Source: Cyanobacterium sp. Dongsha4
GTDB taxonomy: Bacteria > Cyanobacteriota > Cyanobacteriia > Cyanobacteriales > Cyanobacteriaceae
Assembly (NCBI RefSeq): GCF_036345015.1
Contig: NZ_CP084098.1
Span: 3,795,326 to 3,859,325 of the forward strand
Length of the DNA stretch: 64,000 nt
Direction of reading: 5' to 3'
Made by a program: the position numbers and the translations under genes. This document shows positions 55,144 to 64,000 of the stretch, piece by piece. The notes below the pieces were generated by a model, which had not been told where the DNA came from, searched no databases, and saw only the letters and a program-made list of their open reading frames with translations. Each line of letters begins with the position of its first letter. Position 1 is the stretch's first letter.

Positions 55144-56610
55144 TTACTTAGGTTGATACCGTTGAATCAAATCTTTAATTTCCTTGTGATACCCCGCCAT
55201 GAAACTAGCCTTTTCTAAGCTAGGATAATCTTGTCCTGAAAGGGAGTTTAAATAGTATAAAACCGTCTTCTTCCATTGTTGAACATCTTGAACTTCCCAA
55301 CAAACATTAAATAAATCACCTTTTTCTAAATGTTTTAAACGATGAAAAATACGATTACGCCACGGCTTAATATGAACAAAAAAACGCTTCCATTGATGTT
55401 CATTTTTGATATGAGGTAAAGCAATCTCCACTAGAGAATCCAAACCACCACCATAAAGATAAACTCTACCATCTTGATTAAATAAGCCTCGTTGTTTTTT
55501 AAACTCTGAAAATGGGCTATTTTTATCGCAAATACTGGATCTTAAATAGGGAGTTTCCCCTTTAGGAGAAATAACATAATCCGTATATTTAAAATTAATT
55601 AACTCACTCATTAAACCCTCGATCGCACGAAAAGCATGGAAAAAAGCCTCAATATTATTACCCTGTTTAAAACGCACAAAACCCAGATAAGCTGACTCAT
55701 ATCCTCGCCACCACCAATTATCTTTCGGGATTTGTTGTAATTTATCAATAAAAGTATCAAAATCTGTAATATTCCACTTAATCGCTTTACCTAAATAAAG
55801 TTTTAACTTGCGAATATACTCATTATTACTATCTTGATAATAAGGAGAAAGAATAGCATTTACTCCCTCATAATCATGTCTGTCTAATAAACTTAAAGCC
55901 TCTGCTTTTTTGCGACTCCAAAGATAATTAACTCCGATGAATGGTTTTGTATAAGGAGATGGTATTCCTGCTAAATTATCCTGAGTATTTTCTTCAAAGT
56001 CATAAAAAATTACCTTTTCTTCAAATCTGGTAATAGAGGTAATTCTTGCCGCTTCTGATGACTGATTAACTCCTCCTTTTAAACATAAAATTAAGTTCTG
56101 ATTGTTTTTATTATTAGGTGCGATCGCATCCCAAAATTTTTCCCACCAAAGAAACATTTGTTCAAAATTAGCAGGATTATTATTAGGTTCATTTCCTTGA
56201 ATAAAAACCTTAGTTTCAAAGTTATAATGCTTCTGTAGATATTTTTGGATTATATAACCAGAATACAAGGTATCATAGCGATAGTATTGACGATTAGCAG
56301 TGTTAATTTGATCAGTAACAATGAGATAAACAGTATCAATTTTATTTTGATAATCTTCAATTAATTTTCCGATAATAATAGGCTTAATTTTATCTTGATA
56401 TTGTTCCCAATTGTCTGATAAATGTTTAGTAACATTACGAAAAGTATCAGAAATACCTAATTCATATTGAACCCTTACCGCTTGGCTATCTTCCCCGTCA
56501 ACATTAGATTTAGAGGCATTACCGATATTAAGCCACTGTTGACTATACTCATCACAATATAAAGCTAAATCACGAGTGCCAATGGTAGCCACTAAAATAG
56601 TTTTAGTCAT
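55144..56610 (-). CDS. CARF-HEPN ancillary ribonuclease (Csx1/Csm6-like)
   Basis: The 488-residue protein opens with a CARF-type Rossmann start, TILVATIGTRDLALYCDEY. LIVTDQINTANRQYYRYDT near 98 and LILCLKGGVNQSSEAARI near 180 fit the ligand pocket for cyclic oligoadenylate. The C-terminal part has WRNRIFHRLKH near 425, the HEPN R-x4-H RNase motif. It would be switched on by the Cas10 product of the adjacent cmr operon and degrade RNA. It is the most downstream effector gene, next to the array leader. Confidence 0.85.
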   Translation of the reverse strand: MTKTILVATIGTRDLALYCDEYSQQWLNIGNASKSNVDGEDSQAVRVQYELGISDTFRNVTKHLSDNWEQYQDKIKPIIIGKLIEDYQNKIDTVYLIVTDQINTANRQYYRYDTLYSGYIIQKYLQKHYNFETKVFIQGNEPNNNPANFEQMFLWWEKFWDAIAPNNKNNQNLILCLKGGVNQSSEAARITSITRFEEKVIFYDFEENTQDNLAGIPSPYTKPFIGVNYLWSRKKAEALSLLDRHDYEGVNAILSPYYQDSNNEYIRKLKLYLGKAIKWNITDFDTFIDKLQQIPKDNWWWRGYESAYLGFVRFKQGNNIEAFFHAFRAIEGLMSELINFKYTDYVISPKGETPYLRSSICDKNSPFSEFKKQRGLFNQDGRVYLYGGGLDSLVEIALPHIKNEHQWKRFFVHIKPWRNRIFHRLKHLEKGDLFNVCWEVQDVQQWKKTVLYYLNSLSGQDYPSLEKASFMAGYHKEIKDLIQRYQPK

Positions 56611-56625
56611 AATTAATTAAGTTTT

Positions 56626-56961
56626 TTAGAGTGTTTTATCATTAACATAAATTATTTCACCAGAGCGAATATTAGTAAGAATTTCTTTAATTTTGGGTAC
56701 GAAAAATTTTAAGGTTTCTATTCTATTATTTGGTGCTGATAAAACAATAACGGCTAAATCAATATTAGTTAAATTTTGCTGTGCAGATAAATTATTATCA
56801 ATGGTGATAAATACATCAAATTCTGTAGCCGCTAGTCTTAATAAATTACCATTTTTTGTACCCGCCCAACCTTGTTCAGGAACGGTGATAACACTATAAT
56901 TATGATTAGCTATTTCTCTTTTTAGTTTTTTAGGTAAACACTCATCAAGCAACACTTTCAT
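56626..56961 (-). CDS. DUF5615 PIN-like toxin
   Basis: The protein starts MKVLLDECLPKKLKREIANH, then TVPEQGWAGTKNGNLLRLA and FDVFITIDNNLSAQQ, the DUF5615 pattern. I use the ATG at 56961. It overlaps the DUF433 gene by 17 bases. It lies inside the CRISPR operon, between cmr6-cmr1 and the CARF gene. Confidence 0.85.
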   Translation of the reverse strand: MKVLLDECLPKKLKREIANHNYSVITVPEQGWAGTKNGNLLRLAATEFDVFITIDNNLSAQQNLTNIDLAVIVLSAPNNRIETLKFFVPKIKEILTNIRSGEIIYVNDKTL

Positions 56962-57193
56962 AATCACTAGCCAAATAATATTTTATGGAAATATTTAAAA
57001 ACATTAATACATTTTCTTTTTTTACTGTGGGAAAATCATCTAAAAATTCTTCAATAGAGTCTCCAGCTTCCAGATAATCAAGTAAATTTTGAACAGGTAC
57101 ACGAGTTCCTTTAAATACGGGTATCCCTGAGAGAATTTCTGGATCTTTTACAATTAATTGATTATTCATTTTTTTATCTAGCTTTTTGATCAT
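56945..57193 (-). CDS. DUF433-family antitoxin
   Basis: The 82-residue protein reads DPEILSGIPVFKGTRVPVQNLLDYLEAGDSIEEFLDDFPTV, the whole DUF433 signature with its HTH. An in-frame ATG a few codons in (MNNQLIVKD) may be the true start. It pairs with the overlapping DUF5615 gene. Confidence 0.9.
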   Translation of the reverse strand: MIKKLDKKMNNQLIVKDPEILSGIPVFKGTRVPVQNLLDYLEAGDSIEEFLDDFPTVKKENVLMFLNISIKYYLASDYESVA

Positions 57194-57202
57194 ACTTTAC
57201 AG

Positions 57203-59116
57203 TTAAAAAGGAAAAATTTGATAATATTCTTTGGCATTATCTTTTAAATTTTCTAAGAATTGTCGGCGAGGGTTTTGAGTCGCCCCAAATACTGTTACAA
57301 CTTGATAATCATTTTCGTCAGTATTTGCCACCCATACAGGGGAAGGTTTAACGCCTCCTTGCACTTTTCCACATAAATCACCATCATAGTTACCGTTTCT
57401 TTTTAACGTTTGAGAATGTAAAGTTGCCAAAGCGTATGGTTTGTTAAAATCCTCATCTCCTGAACAAACTACAATTTTACAATTAGCGTCTATAGCTTCT
57501 TGCCAATCTCGATTACTAACTCGCCCATTATTATGCAAACTTTTAGGGTTAATATTTTGATTAATTAAACTACCTAAAGCGGAATAAAAAGCCTGTAATT
57601 TTTGCTTAAATTGTTGGGCAAATTGTCTAGGATTATCTGCTACATTCCAAATGTCTTCTTCACTATCAATAAAGAAAGTTGAACCACGCCACCAAGGAGC
57701 ATATTGACGATTTTCACGAGAATAATTTGGTCTTCTTGCACCTTGTCCAATACCACCTAAATTTAGCATCATCCAAGTTAGATTATACATTAAATCTTTA
57801 ACAACTTTTTGCTTATCTTGAGGAATTTCTGAGGAATAACTTAAGGTTAAAATCCCCGATTGTTCACCCGGATCATCATTTCTTCCTTGCTGATTAGGAC
57901 GAGGTTCAGCTTGAATTAATTTACCCTCTAAAATATTGCATTGAATATAACCTCTTTTTTGAGGATTAATACTGCCGAATAATTGCCCTTCCCATTCTTG
58001 TACTTTATTAGCAGGTAATACCCCTAAACCAAAGCATCTAAACCAATATCTTAACATGGATTTAAAGGCAGTGCTTCTCACTTCGGCAATAGGTTTTCCC
58101 CTCATTTGCCAATTACCATGATGATTTTGAATCCATTGGGTAAATTTTTGATAACCGTGAATTAACTGTCCTTGTAAGCCTATTTCTACTCTCAAAAATT
58201 CGGAGTTTGATTCCTCCTTACCCCCCGTTTTAAGTTGTCCATAACCGCTATTAATTTGTGAACCAATACCTTCTAATAAACCGTTAATTAACCAGTTTTT
58301 GACTTTTTCTAAAATTCCCTTATTTTGACAATTACTAGCAAGTCTTAAACCAATAATAAAAGTAGCATTTTTAAGAGACAAAAAAGGATTAGGATTAGGG
58401 GAATATTTGAGGTTATTTCCGTCCCAATTCCAGATATTATTTGCCATATCCATCTCTAAACAACCTTCTTTAGGATATGCGTCAAAAAAGACAACTTTTC
58501 CTGCTTGATTAGCTTTATTATCGGTGTTAATTGAACCAAAATAAGGAGCAATTTTTTGCTCTGCTTTTTCCCATGATAAACCCTCATTTTTCATGATTTC
58601 TCGAATGGCATAGTTACGAGCAACACCTCTTAAGCTACTAGCAGGAATACAAGGCATTCCTAAAGCATCAAAGGCGGGTAAGAGGATGTTTTCCACTCCC
58701 CGATGCCCACCAACCCGAATCCGCCATGTTGACTTAGCTTCAAAGGATACCTCTGCCATTAATTTGGTGCGTTGATTCAGAGTAGCAAGACGACTGTTAT
58801 AGTTTCTGCTATTGTCTTGGATTTTCTGCAAGATTTCGATTTTCGTACCGTCTTTATAGGGATTATCTGCTTCTCTCATCCACCGTAAATATTCGGGAAA
58901 ACCTGCGGATTTGTCAATGGGTGGGTTTTCATTTAATAACCAAGAATTAGGCATAGGATTGTTACTTTCTCCGACTTTTTTTCCTTTAGAAATAGGAGGT
59001 TTTCCTCCTCCGACACTTCCACTATGTTTTTTAGTAGGGTTAGTGCTTGATTTTACTTCTTTTTTTGGAGGAGTAGGCGGTGATTTTAATATTGGTTTTG
59101 GGTTTAAATTGGTCAT
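57203..59116 (-). CDS. Cmr6-Cmr1 RAMP fusion
   Basis: The 637-residue protein joins two RAMP units. After a Pro/Lys-rich N-terminal stretch, residues 120-310 look like Cmr6 (FEAKSTWRIRVGGHRG, IPASSLRGVARNYA, GIGSQINSGYGQL). From about 320 on it looks like Cmr1 (GLQGQLIHGYQKF, STAFKSMLRYWFRCFG, GQLFGS, GGIGQGARRPNYSRE). Both bind the guide-target duplex at the 3' end of the Cmr complex. I use the ATG at 59116. Fused forms are known from cyanobacterial III-B variants. Confidence 0.85.
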   Translation of the reverse strand: MTNLNPKPILKSPPTPPKKEVKSSTNPTKKHSGSVGGGKPPISKGKKVGESNNPMPNSWLLNENPPIDKSAGFPEYLRWMREADNPYKDGTKIEILQKIQDNSRNYNSRLATLNQRTKLMAEVSFEAKSTWRIRVGGHRGVENILLPAFDALGMPCIPASSLRGVARNYAIREIMKNEGLSWEKAEQKIAPYFGSINTDNKANQAGKVVFFDAYPKEGCLEMDMANNIWNWDGNNLKYSPNPNPFLSLKNATFIIGLRLASNCQNKGILEKVKNWLINGLLEGIGSQINSGYGQLKTGGKEESNSEFLRVEIGLQGQLIHGYQKFTQWIQNHHGNWQMRGKPIAEVRSTAFKSMLRYWFRCFGLGVLPANKVQEWEGQLFGSINPQKRGYIQCNILEGKLIQAEPRPNQQGRNDDPGEQSGILTLSYSSEIPQDKQKVVKDLMYNLTWMMLNLGGIGQGARRPNYSRENRQYAPWWRGSTFFIDSEEDIWNVADNPRQFAQQFKQKLQAFYSALGSLINQNINPKSLHNNGRVSNRDWQEAIDANCKIVVCSGDEDFNKPYALATLHSQTLKRNGNYDGDLCGKVQGGVKPSPVWVANTDENDYQVVTVFGATQNPRRQFLENLKDNAKEYYQIFPF

Positions 59117-59188
59117 AATTTTATAGGTTAATATGGTTAAATACAAAATTTATTTAATAAACAATAGAAAAACTTAAAAATAAGCAAT

Positions 59189-59455
59189 TTAAGTTACTAA
59201 AGTTTCTAATTTTGCTAATACTTCTTCTCCTACTGGTTCACCCCAGTCAACTTCATTGTGTTGCTTTTCTGGTGTCATACCTTCGAGTAATTCCTCTAAA
59301 GTGTATTTTTTCCGTTGATGAGTAGGTTTAATAATTATATTTTTTTCTACTACATCGATCGAAATTTCACTTCCTTCTGTTAATTGCAACTGAGATGCGA
59401 TCGCCTTTGGGATTCTCACGGCTAAACTATTTCCCCATTTACTAATAACTGACAT
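59189..59455 (-). CDS. MazE/AbrB-family antitoxin (lone)
   Basis: The 88-residue protein starts SVISKWGNSLAVRIPKAIASQLQLTEGSEI, the SpoVT/AbrB swapped-hairpin DNA-binding fold. The acidic C-terminus VDWGEPVGEEVL is typical of MazE. No MazF gene is adjacent. It sits between cmr5 and the cmr6-cmr1 gene. Confidence 0.88.
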   Translation of the reverse strand: MSVISKWGNSLAVRIPKAIASQLQLTEGSEISIDVVEKNIIIKPTHQRKKYTLEELLEGMTPEKQHNEVDWGEPVGEEVLAKLETLVT

Positions 59456-59514
59456 AAATTTTTTAGCATCAAATATCTACTTTTTTCTATTGTATATACT
59501 TGGAGTAATTAAAA

Positions 59515-59922
59515 TTAAGTATCACCTGTCACATCGTGATAAATAGCATTCGCCCAAAAAGCAAATTCTTGAGCAATTTGTAAGCCTAATCCTGTTAAAC
59601 CTAAGTAGTTATCAGCGGATAAATTTTTGATGGTTTCTAAACCGTTATTTCCTGCTAAATTTTGTTGAGATGAGATGTCTTCTAAACATTTAAAATATTT
59701 TTTGACAACTTCTAATTTTCCTTTTAATTTTTGTCCTTCTTTATCTAATGCTTTTTCTTCAGCTTTTAATCGCATTAATCCCCATGTTGCTAGGTAAGTA
59801 TAAAGTTCGATCGCCTGATTTTTTTGCTCTTTTAATTTAGTCTGATCTTTTGTTGCTTCTCTTAAGTTTTTCAAAGCATCATACACGGGGCTACTAATAG
59901 TTCTAGGGTCAAAATTTACCAT
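59515..59922 (-). CDS. cmr5: Cmr5 small helical subunit
   Basis: The 135-residue all-helical protein (KLKEQKNQAIELYTYLATWGLMR, then YLGLTGLGLQIAQEFAFWANAIYHD) matches the Cmr5 small-subunit family that lines the target RNA in the complex. Position between cmr4 and cmr6 is as expected. Confidence 0.85.
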   Translation of the reverse strand: MVNFDPRTISSPVYDALKNLREATKDQTKLKEQKNQAIELYTYLATWGLMRLKAEEKALDKEGQKLKGKLEVVKKYFKCLEDISSQQNLAGNNGLETIKNLSADNYLGLTGLGLQIAQEFAFWANAIYHDVTGDT

Positions 59923-59959
59923 AATTTACTCCTTGATTAACATTAAAATTTTCGTTCTA

Positions 59960-59994
59960 AATTCCCCCCTTATTAAGGGGGGTTAGGGGGGATC
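59960..59994. repeat. GC-rich palindromic repeat, copy 3 of 3
   Basis: CCCCCCTTATTAAGGGGGG can fold and is followed by TTAGGGGGGATC. Same unit as at 13549 and 18975, here between cmr5 and the HicB-like gene. It may work as a hairpin in the transcript. Confidence 0.75.
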
Positions 59995-59997
59995 AAA

Positions 59998-60222
59998 TTA
60001 AGCTACAGATAAAGCGGAAAAAGTTTTAGGAATGGGTAATTCTTCTTGAGACTCTATAGCCGATTCGATCAAAAAATTTAGTAATTCTTGACCATTTTTC
60101 ACTGCTTCTTCATAAGAATCACCATGAGTATGACAAAATTCGCTCCACTCTGGTAAATTAACCACAAAACAGTCATCTTCATTTGACCATTGAATTAACA
60201 TGGTATATTTTTGATTTTTCAT
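59998..60222 (-). CDS. HicB-family antitoxin-like protein (lone)
   Basis: The 74-residue protein reads YTMLIQWSNEDDCFVVNLPEWSEFCHTHGDSYEEAVKNGQELL, the partial RNase H fold of HicB. No DNA-binding tail and no HicA partner are visible. It lies between cmr4 and cmr5. Confidence 0.85.
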   Translation of the reverse strand: MKNQKYTMLIQWSNEDDCFVVNLPEWSEFCHTHGDSYEEAVKNGQELLNFLIESAIESQEELPIPKTFSALSVA

Positions 60223-60273
60223 AATAATTAATCCCTATTATCTTTTACTTTTTGAATAGCATTAAAAACGTCA

Positions 60274-61086
60274 TTAAGCGGGGTTAGGGGTATTATTCCA
60301 CTGTTGACAAAAACCACGCCCTAAACTTTCTTGCCCTCCAAATTGAATGATTCTATTACTACTAATTAGACTATTTAATTCTTTCAAAGATTCCTCACCA
60401 CTACCATTAGCTTTAGTGGTTAAACCATTGGTATAATACATTAGAGTATCTGGGGGAATAGCCTCCTCATAACGAAAACCTCCGTCAACGGTTTTATGTT
60501 CATCTAATTTGATTTTTACCTGTCGCCATAAACTCATTTCGATTAAAGTAGCACAATGTTGATCTGGTAAAATTAACACTTTATCTATGGGTTTAGTTAT
60601 ATCATTTTTAGGAATGAAATCTTGCCAATTTTCCCACTCTTTTAAATCACCTGATTTTAAGATCGCATCTTTTAAATAAACATTACTATTATTCTGTTTA
60701 AAACTGCAACTATAAATCTCAGGAATTGTCAGCGATTTTGTTTGATACCTTACCCAACGATGCAATAATAAAGGTGAAGTAATCCAGACAATGCCATGAC
60801 TTAAAGAAGGTACGGGAAGGAATAAAATAGACGCATCTCCTATCCAAATATCACCCTGTTCTAATTGTGCATTATCATCTCCTAATTCGTTACCAAATAG
60901 TTGAAATTTATTTTTTTTATCGTAGATAATTGCTCTTAATTTTCCTCGAATGGTACTTGATGGAATGTAGGGTAAATTGGTATGAGATTCTCTGGCAATA
61001 CCGACTAAATTGCCTTCTTGGGTTGTACCGCCTGTGTGTAATGGTGCTAATAAATAAAGGTAAGTTTGATTCATTTTTTTTGACAT
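60274..61086 (-). CDS. cmr4: Cmr4 backbone and RNA-cleaving subunit
   Basis: The 270-residue RAMP protein begins YLYLLAPLHTGGTTQEGNLVGIARESHTNLPYIPSSTIRG. The acidic positions near the first loop match the Cmr4 slicing site, and GGQESLGRGFCQQW is the C-terminal Gly-rich loop. Repeated copies form the filament over the crRNA and cut target RNA every 6 bases. Confidence 0.93.
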   Translation of the reverse strand: MSKKMNQTYLYLLAPLHTGGTTQEGNLVGIARESHTNLPYIPSSTIRGKLRAIIYDKKNKFQLFGNELGDDNAQLEQGDIWIGDASILFLPVPSLSHGIVWITSPLLLHRWVRYQTKSLTIPEIYSCSFKQNNSNVYLKDAILKSGDLKEWENWQDFIPKNDITKPIDKVLILPDQHCATLIEMSLWRQVKIKLDEHKTVDGGFRYEEAIPPDTLMYYTNGLTTKANGSGEESLKELNSLISSNRIIQFGGQESLGRGFCQQWNNTPNPA

Positions 61087-61109
61087 ATAATGTAATTAAT
61101 TAACAGTAA

Positions 61110-61505
<396 letters not shown>

Positions 61506-61538
61506 ACTAGCTAGAATTTAATTTTTTCAGCATTTTTC

Positions 61539-63265
<1,727 letters not shown>

Positions 63266-63267
63266 TA

Positions 63268-63360
63268 ATTTTTACCTCTTTTGCCTAAATCTCTATCTTC
63301 AAAAGCCTTCATGATTTGTCGGTACGTTTTACGGTTAATTTCTTCATTTTCTAACATTGT
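63268..63360 (-). other. Short open frame or gene remnant
   Basis: A 30-codon frame, MLENEEINRKTYRQIMKAFE then DRDLGKRGKN, lies just upstream of the 62717 gene. Its frame stays open 10 codons further up without a start. It may be a small gene or the tail of a broken one. The rest of the 63266-63513 gap shows nothing else. Confidence 0.3.
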
Positions 63361-63513
63361 TTTTAACTGATTAGGAGTTTTTTGAGTAATTCATTAATGT
63401 CTATTCCTTTTTAATTTGGGTTTGTTCTTAAATTCCTTAATTGTCAAATTCCAGCTAGTTGATTTACAATAGGAATATCAGGTTCTATTTCCATCTAAAA
63501 TTATCCCCTTAGT

Positions 63514-64000
63514 TTATATTTCCCGTTTACGAATCATAAAAGAGGCTAATTTTAACCAGTTTTGGACTTCGTTATTAATTTCATTTAAAGAGGTTGTATT
63601 CCATAAATTTTCTATAAAATTAGTTAAGCAATTTCTGATCTCATTTTGCTTATCTTCATCAACATTTCGATTCAAAGAAAAACTAATTACCCAATCCTTA
63701 ATTGCTTGTTTTGTAGGTGCGGGATGAGATGACCATAAATTACTAGCTAATTCAAAAATACTAGCATCTAAGTTAGATTCAAGTAGTTGTTTCCATTGTT
63801 GAAAAGTATCAAATTTGGCGGTAGCTTTCAAAATATTTCCGTTACCATAAATAACCCTTACTTGCACCGCATCCTTAGCAATTTTTTCCCCCTCTTTCAT
63901 GTAATAATGTTCTTTAGCTTCTTCTTCTGCTTCCCACATATTCTCAAGTGCGATCGCCATTGGTACAGAATGATGAGCTATAATGATACCAAAACTAATA
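63514..64000 (-). CDS. cmr2: Cas10/Cmr2, C-terminal end
   Basis: The frame is open to the window edge. Upstream of the apparent ATG at 63960 it reads ISFGIIIAHHSVPM, followed by ALENMWEAEEEAKEHYY and VQVRVIYGNGN, which is the last palm-domain and C-terminal part of Cas10. So it is the tail of the large III-B subunit, which makes cyclic oligoadenylate when target RNA binds. The GGDD site and the HD domain lie outside the window. Confidence 0.85.
   Translation of the reverse strand, partial: ISFGIIIAHHSVPMAIALENMWEAEEEAKEHYYMKEGEKIAKDAVQVRVIYGNGNILKATAKFDTFQQWKQLLESNLDASIFELASNLWSSHPAPTKQAIKDWVISFSLNRNVDEDKQNEIRNCLTNFIENLWNTTSLNEINNEVQNWLKLASFMIRKREI

Overview
The window is a low-GC cyanobacterial chromosome segment. 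It is rich in the HIP1 octamer GCGATCGC, its CRISPR repeats and RAMP proteins are of cyanobacterial type, and several genes (DUF1460 amidase, TnpB, HNH group II intron protein) have a cyanobacterial look. It is close to Geminocystis or Cyanobacterium in style; I cannot name the species. Nearly everything after glmS is accessory DNA: a defence island.

The main result is at the left. glmS (1-1376) is followed, 25 bases past its stop, by the end of a Tn7-like element. That end (1402) starts TGT and carries the site AATAAAGTTGTATA 11 bases in. The matching inverted end finishes ACA at 23465. Both ends are flanked by the same 5-base duplication, CCTTT (1397-1401 and 23466-23470). The distal end has three copies of TATACAACTTTATT spaced exactly 66 bases apart. 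A second end starts TGT at 23471, directly after the duplication, and another distal-type end closes at 38772. So two Tn7-like islands appear stacked at attTn7. Neither carries tnsA, tnsB or tnsC. Each holds the same skeleton: cas6, the N-terminal part of a Myxan-type cas8, a restriction-modification (RM) cassette, then a tnsD remnant. The RM cassettes differ: N4/N6 methylase plus ScaI-like nuclease in island 1, C5 methylase plus zinc-finger nuclease in island 2. Island 1 also has a type I RM locus (hsdM split by two toxin-antitoxin (TA) pairs, hsdS, hsdR, YgjP-like protease) with an embedded nucleotidyltransferase/DUF262 pair. Island 2 starts with AbiJ-NTD3-McrB/McrC and contains two copies of one IS.

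From 39.1 to 47.6 kb lies a type I-B (Myxan/Cmx) interference operon: cas6, cas3, cas8, cas7, cas5 and an 11-repeat array, with no cas1, cas2 or cas4. Three short hairpin motifs resembling its own CRISPR repeat sit upstream of cas6, cas7 and cas5. A tnsD N-terminal fragment abuts the last repeat, and its homology stops where the island 2 tnsD remnant begins.

From 47.8 to 52.4 kb a truncated tnpB and a truncated WYL regulator gene are separated by a complete group II intron (48928-51353). Then come TA genes, a second 11-repeat array (54131-54937) read leftward, a CARF-HEPN ancillary nuclease and a type III-B (Cmr) operon on the minus strand, running to a cas10 gene cut by the window end. Antitoxin-like genes and an aspartic protease sit between the cmr genes. 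I count eight complete TA pairs and three lone antitoxins. No tRNA or rRNA gene was recognised.
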